DNA of 64,000 nucleotides, taken from the NCBI GenBank assembly GCA_049289295.1, contig JBATLL010000041.1, forward strand, positions 248,001-312,000, read 5' to 3'. This DNA is from BOKV01 sp049289295 (lineage in GTDB: Bacteria; Pseudomonadota; Alphaproteobacteria; Rhizobiales; Rhizobiaceae). Below are positions 26,624 through 35,000 of this stretch, in pieces. The position numbers and the translations under genes are program-made. A model generated the notes under the pieces. The model worked only from the letters and a program-made list of their open reading frames with translations, was not told the DNA's origin and made no database searches. Position 1 is the stretch's first letter, and each line of letters begins with the position of its first letter.

Positions 26624-27595
26624 ATGGTCAAGGTGCTGATCACCGGCGGCGGCGGCATGATCGGGCAGAAGCTTGCCAGCAGGCTCGCACGGGAAAAATC
26701 GTTGTGCGGCCAGGCCATCTCGAAAATGATCCTGCATGACATTGCCTCGCCTGGTGATGTCCCTGCCGATTTTGCGATCAGCAAGTTGACAGGCGATCTT
26801 GCCGATTTGCAGGAAGCTCAACGGCTGGCGGCTCTGCAGGCAGACGTGGTGTTTCATCTGGCGGGTGTCGTATCGGGTGAAGCGGAAACGAATTTCGACA
26901 AGGGCTGGGCGGTCAACGCCCATGGCACATGGCAGTTGCTCGAAGCGATCAGGGCGAAGGGGAGCACCTATCGGCCAAGGTTTGTGTTTTCCTCTTCCAT
27001 TGCCGTGTTCGGAGCGCCGTTTCCCGATATCATTCCCGATGAGTTCTTCAACACGCCGCTTACATCCTATGGTGCGCAAAAGGCGTTCGGCGAACTGCTC
27101 GTGAGCGACTATAGCCGCAAGGGGTTCATCGACGGCATATCCCTGCGACTGCCCACCGTGTGCGTGCGCCCCGGCAAGGCTAACATGGCTGCCTCCTCCT
27201 TCTTTTCGGGGATCATTCGCGAACCGCTGAACGGCCAGGAAGCCATTCTTCCCGTGCCGGATACGGTTCGCCACTGGTTTGCCTCTCCCAAGGCGACGGC
27301 CGGCTTTCTCGTTCATGCTGCAAATCTCGATCTTTCACGACTCGGTTGGCGCAGGGCGCTCACCATGCCCGGCCTTTGCTGCAGTGTTGCCGATCAGATC
27401 GAAGCGCTGCGCGAAATCGCCGGTGCGGAAGTTGCTGATCGCATTCGCTTTCAGCCCGATGAGCGGATCATGGCAATCGTCAGCAACTGGCCAGAGCGAT
27501 TCGAAGCCAGGCGCGCGCTTGATCTGGGGTTCACTGCAGAGCGGGACTTCCGTGAAATCATCCGTCTCTACATTGACGAAGATCTGCGCGGTTGA
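26624..27595 (+). CDS. NAD-dependent epimerase/dehydratase, D-erythronate dehydrogenase (DenD)-like
   Basis: A 323-residue extended short-chain dehydrogenase. Its nucleotide motif is VLITGGGGMIGQKLASRL. An SSSIAVFG segment supplies the active-site Ser, and YGAQKAFGE is the YxxxK motif. Overall form resembles D-erythronate dehydrogenase, which oxidises D-erythronate to 2-oxo-tetronate. It follows the hydroxyacid dehydrogenase gene by 1 base with GGGAGAG just before the ATG, so they are coupled. OtnK and OtnC kinase/aldolase partners are not in the window, so the specific activity stays provisional. Confidence 0.8.
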   Translation: MVKVLITGGGGMIGQKLASRLAREKSLCGQAISKMILHDIASPGDVPADFAISKLTGDLADLQEAQRLAALQADVVFHLAGVVSGEAETNFDKGWAVNAHGTWQLLEAIRAKGSTYRPRFVFSSSIAVFGAPFPDIIPDEFFNTPLTSYGAQKAFGELLVSDYSRKGFIDGISLRLPTVCVRPGKANMAASSFFSGIIREPLNGQEAILPVPDTVRHWFASPKATAGFLVHAANLDLSRLGWRRALTMPGLCCSVADQIEALREIAGAEVADRIRFQPDERIMAIVSNWPERFEARRALDLGFTAERDFREIIRLYIDEDLRG

Positions 27596-27785
27596 TTGTT
27601 AATTCTACCTGCCACCTGCGATTGAACAGCGCCTGATGCAATCTTGAATGCTATCGCAGTGCTGCAACAGCTAACGCCAAAAATCGTTGATATGCAGGCA
27701 TATACGGGATTTGAAATTGTAATTGCCCCCTTCACAGTGTTTACTGTCGCGGGGCAGAAAAAAACGGCAGGGAATTAACCGCGTA

Positions 27786-29180
27786 ATGTCAGTATGGATG
27801 AAAGTACCCGCTTCGCTGGTACGCTTGCCCGCTATTTGTTTCCTGCTTGTGTTGAAGCCTGCACAAGCCGACGCCATGACTCTGGCCGAGGCGGTGCAGA
27901 AGGCATTGAACGAGCATCCGCAGGTGGCGGCGTCCATCGAGCGGCAAATCGCCAGCGAATATCGGCTCGACCAGACCAAAGCTGCCTTGCTGCCAACGGT
28001 CGATCTTGATGCCGATGTCGGCAAGCAGTGGGTCGAACGCCCTGAAAGCCTTGAGCCAGAAAATGACAGCCGCTGGTGGCTGCGCCGGCAGGCAACCGTC
28101 AACATGCGCATGATCCTGTTCGATGGTTTCCAGCGCGCCAATGCCATCTACCGGGATTCGTCAAAGATCGACGCGGCATCGCTGCAGGTGCTGGAAAATG
28201 CCGAAGCAGTGGCCCTGCAGGTGGTGGAATCCTACATCGATCATCGCCGCCATCGTTTTCTTCTGAACATTGCCGATGAGAATATCGCCAATCACCAGCG
28301 CATCCTGGAGCTAACAAGGGTGCGGCTGGAGGGCGGCAAGGGCACCCAAAGCGCGGTTGATCAGGTCGAGGAACGGCTTTACGCGGCAAAGGCAATCCGG
28401 GCGGAAGTTCTACAGGCTACCTATGAAGCCGATGCGAAGTTCAAGGCGGCTGTCGGCGTGGAGCCAACCGATACGCAGCGCGTCGGCTATCCCCCGGACA
28501 TGCCACGCACACTCGCGGATACGGTGGAACTGGCGGTTGCCAACAATACCGCCATTTCCACACGGCAGGCAGAAGCGGAAGCCTTCTCGTTCGAACTGGA
28601 ACGCACCAAGTCCGAAATCATGCCAACCCTCAGCTTCGAGGGCAGCGCACAGGCTGGTTACAACCTCAATGCCGTGCCAGGCCACAATAATGATGTTCAG
28701 CTGAAACTGCGCCTGAACTGGCAGATCTACGATGGTGGCCTTCGCAAGGCCCGAATCGGGGAGGCGTCAGCGCTCGCTGCGGAAGCGGAACTGAAGCGTG
28801 ATCTGGAAGTTCGCAACATCAGAAAGGCGGCCGAAACGGTTTTTGGCAAGATACTGGCGAGCGGCCTGCGCCGGCAGGCGGTGGAAAAGCAGCTGTCGGC
28901 AGCGCGCAAGGTCTCGTCCAGCTACCTGTCGGAATATGAAGCCTCCAAACGCAGCCTTCTCGATCTGCTCGATGCAGAAAGTGCTGTGTTCAACAGCCGT
29001 TTCGAACAGGCCAGTATCGATGGCGTGCGGCTGTTCTCTGCCTACTATCTCAAGGCTATCACAGGAACCCTGCTGTCTTCCCTCGGCGCGACGCCACCTT
29101 CGGCGGGCGTGCCCCAGTTCCGTTACCAGGATACATCGGGTCGCGGCGGCGTCATGCCGAAGATCGAATCGCTCAGGTGA
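27786..29180 (+). CDS. TolC-family outer membrane protein of a type I secretion system
   Basis: A 464-residue outer-membrane efflux protein with a signal peptide (about 1-34). Two OEP repeats are visible, starting at MTLAEAVQKALNEHP and at ADTVELAVANNTAIS. It forms the trimeric channel-tunnel through which the ABC/HlyD pump exports unfolded substrates. The start at 27786 is chosen because AGGGA lies upstream and a clean signal peptide follows. It is first in a TolC-ABC-HlyD operon, 3 bases before the ABC gene. The ~190-base region upstream (27596-27785) is the likely promoter but shows no clear boxes. Confidence 0.9.
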   Translation: MSVWMKVPASLVRLPAICFLLVLKPAQADAMTLAEAVQKALNEHPQVAASIERQIASEYRLDQTKAALLPTVDLDADVGKQWVERPESLEPENDSRWWLRRQATVNMRMILFDGFQRANAIYRDSSKIDAASLQVLENAEAVALQVVESYIDHRRHRFLLNIADENIANHQRILELTRVRLEGGKGTQSAVDQVEERLYAAKAIRAEVLQATYEADAKFKAAVGVEPTDTQRVGYPPDMPRTLADTVELAVANNTAISTRQAEAEAFSFELERTKSEIMPTLSFEGSAQAGYNLNAVPGHNNDVQLKLRLNWQIYDGGLRKARIGEASALAAEAELKRDLEVRNIRKAAETVFGKILASGLRRQAVEKQLSAARKVSSSYLSEYEASKRSLLDLLDAESAVFNSRFEQASIDGVRLFSAYYLKAITGTLLSSLGATPPSAGVPQFRYQDTSGRGGVMPKIESLR

Positions 29181-29183
29181 CAG

Positions 29184-31361
29184 ATGGGATCGGCCGCGAA
29201 CCCGGACACGTCCTCGCGCCTGGATGACAATAATCTACTTCAGTGCCTGAAGCATGTGTGCGAGCGCTTTTCCATTCCCTTTGACAGTGGCAAGGCGCTG
29301 GAGGGCTTGCCAGCCGATGGCTACATAGCGAGTGCGGAGATATTCGAGCGGGCCTGCGCCAATTGCGGACTGCATGCGCAGACCATTCGACTAAGCCCTT
29401 CGGAAATTTCGCCGCTGACACCACCCTGCGTCGTTCTGCTCAAGGAGGGCGGCGGACTGGTCGTCGACCAGATTTCGAGACGTACCGGCCAGTTCGAGGT
29501 TTCACTGCCTTCTGCCGAGACGGGAAGCCCGCTGAAAAGAACGCTTGCGCGCGACGAACTGTCGGCGCTCGGCGAAGGCCGCGTGATCCTCGTTTCGCCC
29601 AGCGATGGTGCTGATCATGGAGACGATGACAGCTATGGCATGGCTGCTGGCAGGACGCTTCTCATGCGCTCCTTCTCTGCCTATTGGCCCAGCTGGATGC
29701 TGGTCATCATTTCCGCAGCCGTGATCAATCTGCTGGCGCTAGCCTCACCGCTTTTCATCATGAATGTCTATGACCGGGTAATACCCAACCTCGCGATCCC
29801 AACATTGTGGGCACTGACGGCTGGCGTGCTGATTGCGCTGGTTTTCGACAGCCTGTTGCGCATCATGCGCGCGCAGCTTCTCGATCATACCGGCAACCGC
29901 GTGGACATGCGCATCGGTGCGCAGCTTTTCAGCCATGTGATGCGCATTCGCCTCGACCACTTTCCCGCGGGAACGGGCGAACTGGCAAATACGATCCGCG
30001 AATTCGAGACGGTGCGAGATTTCTTCACATCGGCGAGCCTGGTTGCGCTTACCGACTTCCTGTTCATCGGCATTTTCCTGGTTGTCCTGTGGTACATCGC
30101 CGGACCTCTCGTTCTCGTGCCGACGACCGCTGTGGTGGTCGTGCTCGTGATCACGCTCATTGCGAGATTTCCCATCGCCAGCGGCATTCGCCGGACCATG
30201 CGCCATGTCTCCGAACGCCAGACCCTGCTTGTTGAAAGCCTTGGCGGGATGGAGGCCATACGTGCGGCTGGCGCGGAAGGAAAGCAACAGCAGCGCTGGG
30301 AGAGGGCGATCATGGCTGCGTCCACAGGCGCATCTGGAACGAAGTTCTGGTCCGCACTGGCGAGCGCTTCGACCGGGCTCGTTTTGCAGCTTGTTTCGGT
30401 GACAACCATCGTGTGGGGCGTGTTCCTCGTCCTTGACGGTGCAATGACGGTGGGCGGGCTGATTGCAGCCAACATCCTATCAGGCAGGGTTCTGTCGCCG
30501 CTGAGTTCGATATCACAGACGCTGGCGCGTTCTGGCCAGGCATTCCAGGCCATGCGCCGACTTTCGCTCCTGCTGGAGTTGCCTGTTGAGGGTGGGCAGA
30601 CAACGCCGGGACTTCAGCCGCAGAAGGGCGCAATCGAGTTCAAGGATGTCACCTTCGCCTATTCCCAGAGCATCAATCCGGCGCTCGTATCAGTCAGTTT
30701 CCGGATCAAGGCAGGCGAGCGCGTCGGCATCATCGGGGCCAATGGTTCGGGCAAGACAACGGCTGGCAAGCTCATTTCGGGACTGTTCGAGGCGAATGAG
30801 GGCAAAGTCCTCATCGACGGCAATGACATTCGCCAGTTCAGCCGCCAGGCACTGCGTCGCTCAGTGTCTTATGCTGCGCAGGAGCCTGTACTGTTCAGCG
30901 GTTCGATCCGGGACAATATCGCCATGGGTGCGGCAACGCCGAGCGAAGCGGAAATTGGCGAAGCCGCCGAACTGAGCGGCGTCAATGCCTTTGCGCGACT
31001 GATGCCGGATGGCCTGGGCAGTATGCTGGCGGAACGTGGTGCCAATCTTTCCGGGGGGCAACGCCAGGCGGTTTCGCTGGCGCGAAACCTCGTCCGCAAA
31101 CCGCTTGTCCTGTTTCTCGACGAACCCACCAGTGCCATGGATTCGATTTCGGAGGCTGGCTTCATCGAGCGGCTGGACCGTTTTTGTGGCAAGGAGCGAA
31201 CATTGCTGATCGCCACTCACAAGGCAAACATATTGTCGATAGTCGAACGCATCATCGTGCTCGACAAGGGGCGTGTCGTTGCGGATGGGCCGCGTGAAGT
31301 GGTTCTGGCTGGTCTGAAACGCAATGCAAGGCCGGTGAAGCGGACGGAGGAGCCGAAATGA
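29184..31361 (+). CDS. Type I secretion ABC transporter (permease-ATPase, LapB/HlyB type)
   Basis: A 725-residue half-transporter. The N-terminal ~130 residues form a C39-peptidase-like domain whose catalytic His is missing (GGGLVVDQI where HFVV is expected), so it probably binds rather than cuts the substrate. Several membrane helices follow. The ATPase has Walker A GANGSGKTT near residue 518, signature LSGGQ near 622 and Walker B LVLFLDEPTSAMD near 643. It energises export of RTX-type proteins; the FecR-VWA-RTX protein at 35001-38744 is the obvious candidate. Its end overlaps the HlyD start by 4 bases. Confidence 0.93.
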   Translation: MGSAANPDTSSRLDDNNLLQCLKHVCERFSIPFDSGKALEGLPADGYIASAEIFERACANCGLHAQTIRLSPSEISPLTPPCVVLLKEGGGLVVDQISRRTGQFEVSLPSAETGSPLKRTLARDELSALGEGRVILVSPSDGADHGDDDSYGMAAGRTLLMRSFSAYWPSWMLVIISAAVINLLALASPLFIMNVYDRVIPNLAIPTLWALTAGVLIALVFDSLLRIMRAQLLDHTGNRVDMRIGAQLFSHVMRIRLDHFPAGTGELANTIREFETVRDFFTSASLVALTDFLFIGIFLVVLWYIAGPLVLVPTTAVVVVLVITLIARFPIASGIRRTMRHVSERQTLLVESLGGMEAIRAAGAEGKQQQRWERAIMAASTGASGTKFWSALASASTGLVLQLVSVTTIVWGVFLVLDGAMTVGGLIAANILSGRVLSPLSSISQTLARSGQAFQAMRRLSLLLELPVEGGQTTPGLQPQKGAIEFKDVTFAYSQSINPALVSVSFRIKAGERVGIIGANGSGKTTAGKLISGLFEANEGKVLIDGNDIRQFSRQALRRSVSYAAQEPVLFSGSIRDNIAMGAATPSEAEIGEAAELSGVNAFARLMPDGLGSMLAERGANLSGGQRQAVSLARNLVRKPLVLFLDEPTSAMDSISEAGFIERLDRFCGKERTLLIATHKANILSIVERIIVLDKGRVVADGPREVVLAGLKRNARPVKRTEEPK

Positions 31362-32677
31362 GCTCCCGCAAGCAACTGGCCTTTGCCAACAATCTGCAGG
31401 GTGCGAAGGAAAAGGATGTTCCGCGCGCCGCGGCATGGATGATCCTCACACTTGCAGCGATGGTCGGGGCGTTTGGATACTGGGCTTTCAATGCACGGCT
31501 GGAAGAAGTCGTGTCAGCGCAGGGCAAGGTCGTGCCCGCGCAGGATGTGCAACTGGTCCAGACGCTGGAAGGCGGGATCATTTCGGGCCTGCCGGTGCGC
31601 AATGGCGACCTTGTGGCAGAGGGGCAGGTTGTCGTGCACCTCGACAAGGCTGCAACGGGTTCGCGGCTTGGCGAACTGACTGAGCAAAGGCGCGGCATGG
31701 AATTGCGGGTTGCGCGCCTGCGTGCCGAAGCGGAAGGAAGCGAGCCGGTGTTTCCCGGTGCAGACGATCCGGCATCCGCGGACCTCGTGGCTGCGGAAAA
31801 CGCCCTTTACCTCTCGCGCAAGGAGGCGGTTGCCAAGCAGATTGCGGTGCTTGAACCGCAGCTCAGTCAACGTCACGAGGAACTGGCGGAACTCGATGCT
31901 AAGGAGAAATTGCTGAAAGCCTCTCGCGTGCTGCTGGAGAAGGAACTGGAACTCACGCGAAAGCTTGCCAGCCGCAATGCAGTACCCGAAATCGAGTTGA
32001 TCAGGCTCGAACGCCAGGCGGCAGAAGCGAACGGCGAACTGGAAGTCATCGCGGCTTCCAGGCAACGGGTGAAACTGGGCATACTCGAATATGAAAACCG
32101 CCTGAAAAGCGCGGACGCCGATTTTCGCTCGGTCGCGCGCGGCGAACTGGCGAAGGAGCTGGGCCTGCTCAATGTGGTCGAGGAATCGCTCACCGCTGCC
32201 GCAAGCCGCGATACGCGGACCGAAATACGCTCACCGGTTCGCGGTGTCGTGAACCGCGTTGCGATCACGACGATCGGCGGTGTTCTTCCCCCTGGAGCGA
32301 CGGTGATGGAAATCGTGCCGGCCGATGACCGGTTGCTTGTGGAGACACGCATTCCACCGCGCGATGTCGCCTTCGTGCGCTCCGGACAGGCAGCCAGCGT
32401 CAAGCTCAGCGCCTATGATTACTCGATCTATGGCGCGTTGAAGGGAACCGTCACGCTCGTCAGCCCCAACACAATCACGGATCAGCAGAGCGGTGAATCC
32501 TACTACAAGGCGACTGTCGAGACAGACAAGGCGGGACTTGTGCACCAGGGCAAGCGCCTGGATATCCTGCCGGGCATGCTGGCGACAGTCGACATTCAGA
32601 CCGGCGAGAAGAGTGTGTTCGAATATCTGATGAAACCGCTCAACAAGGTTCGCCACGAAGCACTTCGCGAGCGGTGA
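31358..32677 (+). CDS. HlyD-family membrane fusion protein of type I secretion
   Basis: A 439-residue periplasmic adaptor. One membrane helix lies at about 25-42, followed by a lipoyl/barrel-sandwich half (AQGKVVPAQDVQLVQTLEGG). A long coiled coil, rich in Leu, Glu and Lys, spans about 105-270. The second lipoyl half and beta-barrel contain TEIRSPVRGVVNR and PGATVMEIVP. It bridges the ABC pump and TolC protein. ATGA overlap with the ABC gene indicates coupled translation. It is convergent with the CHASE2 cyclase gene (6 bases apart). Confidence 0.93.
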   Translation: MSSRKQLAFANNLQGAKEKDVPRAAAWMILTLAAMVGAFGYWAFNARLEEVVSAQGKVVPAQDVQLVQTLEGGIISGLPVRNGDLVAEGQVVVHLDKAATGSRLGELTEQRRGMELRVARLRAEAEGSEPVFPGADDPASADLVAAENALYLSRKEAVAKQIAVLEPQLSQRHEELAELDAKEKLLKASRVLLEKELELTRKLASRNAVPEIELIRLERQAAEANGELEVIAASRQRVKLGILEYENRLKSADADFRSVARGELAKELGLLNVVEESLTAAASRDTRTEIRSPVRGVVNRVAITTIGGVLPPGATVMEIVPADDRLLVETRIPPRDVAFVRSGQAASVKLSAYDYSIYGALKGTVTLVSPNTITDQQSGESYYKATVETDKAGLVHQGKRLDILPGMLATVDIQTGEKSVFEYLMKPLNKVRHEALRER

Positions 32678-32683
32678 GGGGCA

Positions 32684-34969
32684 TTATTTTTCCGTCGCGT
32701 CGTAGATACCATCCCAGCCCTTGCCGGGCGGATTGGCACGGAATTCCGAAATCCTCGCTTCATAGATGAAAAGATATTCGCTGAGCGCGATGCCGAGTTT
32801 TTCGGCGAGTGGTTCCATCTGTTCGACTGCCCTGTAGGCAGAATCCCAGTCCTGATTGCGGTAGCTGCTCAGCATGGACGCGTTGAGCGCGCGCAGGGCC
32901 AGCCACACGTCGTCCTGCATGAGGGTCTCGCCACCAACGAGGGCGTGAATCTTCTCCGGTTCGCTCTTGCCCTTCACACGCACGAGATCTACCTCGAGCA
33001 GTGGCAGGCCATCCTTGACCAGTTCGGCAGTGCCGTTGCCCAGAATGATGGCGATGCCATAAGGCTTGGACAGGCCTTCCAGCCGGGAGGCCAGGTTCAC
33101 CGTGTCACCCAGCGCGGTGTAGTCAAAACGCATGTCGCTGCCCATGTTGCCGACAACGCAATCACCCGTGTTGATGCCGATACCGATATTGATCTCGTGG
33201 AAGGGTTCGGATGGATCGTTCTCCAGTTCCTGCTTGCGCTGCTGGTTGAGTGTGCTGACGGCCTCGATCATGGCCAGTGCAGAGCGGCATGCGTGCTGGG
33301 CATGGTTTTCGTCGGGCAGGGGGGCGTTCCAGAAAGCCATGATGGCATCCCCCATATATTTGTCGATCGTGCCCTCCTGTTCGAGGATCGGGTTGGACAT
33401 GGCAGTAAGGAAGCGGTTCATGAGTTTCGTCAGCCCCTGCGGCTTGCGCTTGTAGGCCTCCGAAATGGTGGTGAATTTGCGCACGTCGGTGAAAAGGACG
33501 CTCAGTTCGCGCGTCTCGCCGCCAAGCGCCAGCAATTCCGGATTGTCGGAAAGCTGGTCGACGAGGGCAGGCGATAGATACTGGCCGAAGGCACCGCGTA
33601 TCTGGCGGCGCTGGCTTTCCTCACGCATGTAGTTGGCCGTCGCCATCATCATGAAAAGGCCGGTGATGGCAGCAAAGGGAAAAGTTGCATCGATCAGCAG
33701 ACGATGCTGGGCGAACATCCAGGCGGACCCGGCGAAATAGGCCGAGAGCAGGAGTATGGCGGAGAGGAAAGCCCACACGGCACCCAGTTGAGGCACCAGC
33801 CAGATCACGAACAGTCCTGTAAGCGCCACGAATACCGTTTCCATGCCGATGGCATAGTTGGGACGCGTGAGATATTGGCGGGACAGTATGTTCTCGATGA
33901 TCTGCGCATGGATTTCGACACCCGGCATCTGGGCCGCGATGGGTGTCGCGCGATAGTCTTCCAGCCCGACCGCGGATGTTCCCACAAGGATCATGTGACC
34001 TGCAATGGCTTGCGGATCGGCTGTGCCGTCAAGGATGGAGCCGGCGGGAACGTAGCGCTTATCGGAGGTGTGCGAGAACCAGGGCCAGATGCCGCCGTTC
34101 GAATCCGTGGGAACAGGAACCTTGCCCACGACGAGTGCCTGCAAGCCGGCATCGTCCATGCGGGTCTGGGCCGTGAAGCCACCGGTTGCCACGCGCAGCA
34201 CCTCGGTTGCAAGCGACAGGCGGAACTGGCCGCCGACCTTCATGATCAGCGGCACGCGGCGGAAAATCCCATCCGCATCCGGGTCGACCGTGAAGACACC
34301 GTGGCCCGCAGCTGCCGTGGAAATGATTTCCATGTTCTGCACGAGAGCGGGGAAGCGAGGAAGCCAGGGAGACGGATCTCCGCCCTTCATGGCAATGGAC
34401 ATGGGCGGTATTTCGCGATGCGCCTGCGCCAGTTCGTCCGCATCGGAGCGGGAGCGCACGCTTGTTTCACCGACCACGACCCGTGAGGCCGCGATTGCCC
34501 TGGCAAATGACTGTTCGTTCGACCCCAGTTCCAGGAGGCTCGCCCTGATTTCAGCCGGGAGCGCCGGATTGTCCTCGGCAATCCTTTCAGGCGAAAGGCG
34601 GTCGGGTTCGGCAAAGACAATGTCGAAGCCAATGGTGATTGCACCCATGGCCGTGAGCTTCTCGACGAGTTCGCCCATTCGCGTGCGTGGCCAGGGCCAT
34701 TGACCGAATTCGCGCAGGCTACGCTCGTCAATATCGACGATGGCGACCGGCAATTCCTGGTAGGGACGGGGCTTCACGCGCTGGTAGAAGTCGAAACTCT
34801 GGTTGCGCAGGGTCTGTACAAAAACGGGATCGGAAATCCGCACGCCAATCATTGCAATCAGCAGTGCAATGCCTGCCAGTCGCGCCAGACGTACGCCAGG
34901 CACTTTCTGGCGGCGGCTAGAGATGCGACGCGTGATTGCGGCGATACCATCGCCCAACGCGCGGATCAT
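32684..34969 (-). CDS. CHASE2-domain adenylate/guanylate cyclase
   Basis: A 761-residue sensor cyclase. A membrane helix near the N-terminus (about 25-45) precedes a periplasmic CHASE2 sensor domain (about 50-370). Two or three helices follow (about 375-460), then a class III cyclase domain (about 488-665) with LFTDVRKFTTISEA, IDKYMGDAIMAFW and ALGDTVNLASRLEG. The catalytic Asp, Lys and Asn/Arg residues are intact, and Lys favours ATP. The open frame extends to 35062 and would overlap the next gene; the ATG at 34969 follows GGAGGGG and avoids this. It is downstream of the FecR-VWA-RTX gene in the same direction, so the two probably share a transcript. Confidence 0.92.
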   Translation of the reverse strand: MIRALGDGIAAITRRISSRRQKVPGVRLARLAGIALLIAMIGVRISDPVFVQTLRNQSFDFYQRVKPRPYQELPVAIVDIDERSLREFGQWPWPRTRMGELVEKLTAMGAITIGFDIVFAEPDRLSPERIAEDNPALPAEIRASLLELGSNEQSFARAIAASRVVVGETSVRSRSDADELAQAHREIPPMSIAMKGGDPSPWLPRFPALVQNMEIISTAAAGHGVFTVDPDADGIFRRVPLIMKVGGQFRLSLATEVLRVATGGFTAQTRMDDAGLQALVVGKVPVPTDSNGGIWPWFSHTSDKRYVPAGSILDGTADPQAIAGHMILVGTSAVGLEDYRATPIAAQMPGVEIHAQIIENILSRQYLTRPNYAIGMETVFVALTGLFVIWLVPQLGAVWAFLSAILLLSAYFAGSAWMFAQHRLLIDATFPFAAITGLFMMMATANYMREESQRRQIRGAFGQYLSPALVDQLSDNPELLALGGETRELSVLFTDVRKFTTISEAYKRKPQGLTKLMNRFLTAMSNPILEQEGTIDKYMGDAIMAFWNAPLPDENHAQHACRSALAMIEAVSTLNQQRKQELENDPSEPFHEINIGIGINTGDCVVGNMGSDMRFDYTALGDTVNLASRLEGLSKPYGIAIILGNGTAELVKDGLPLLEVDLVRVKGKSEPEKIHALVGGETLMQDDVWLALRALNASMLSSYRNQDWDSAYRAVEQMEPLAEKLGIALSEYLFIYEARISEFRANPPGKGWDGIYDATEK

Positions 34970-35000
34970 GGCTTGAGGCCCCTCCCTGCCATTCAGGAAA

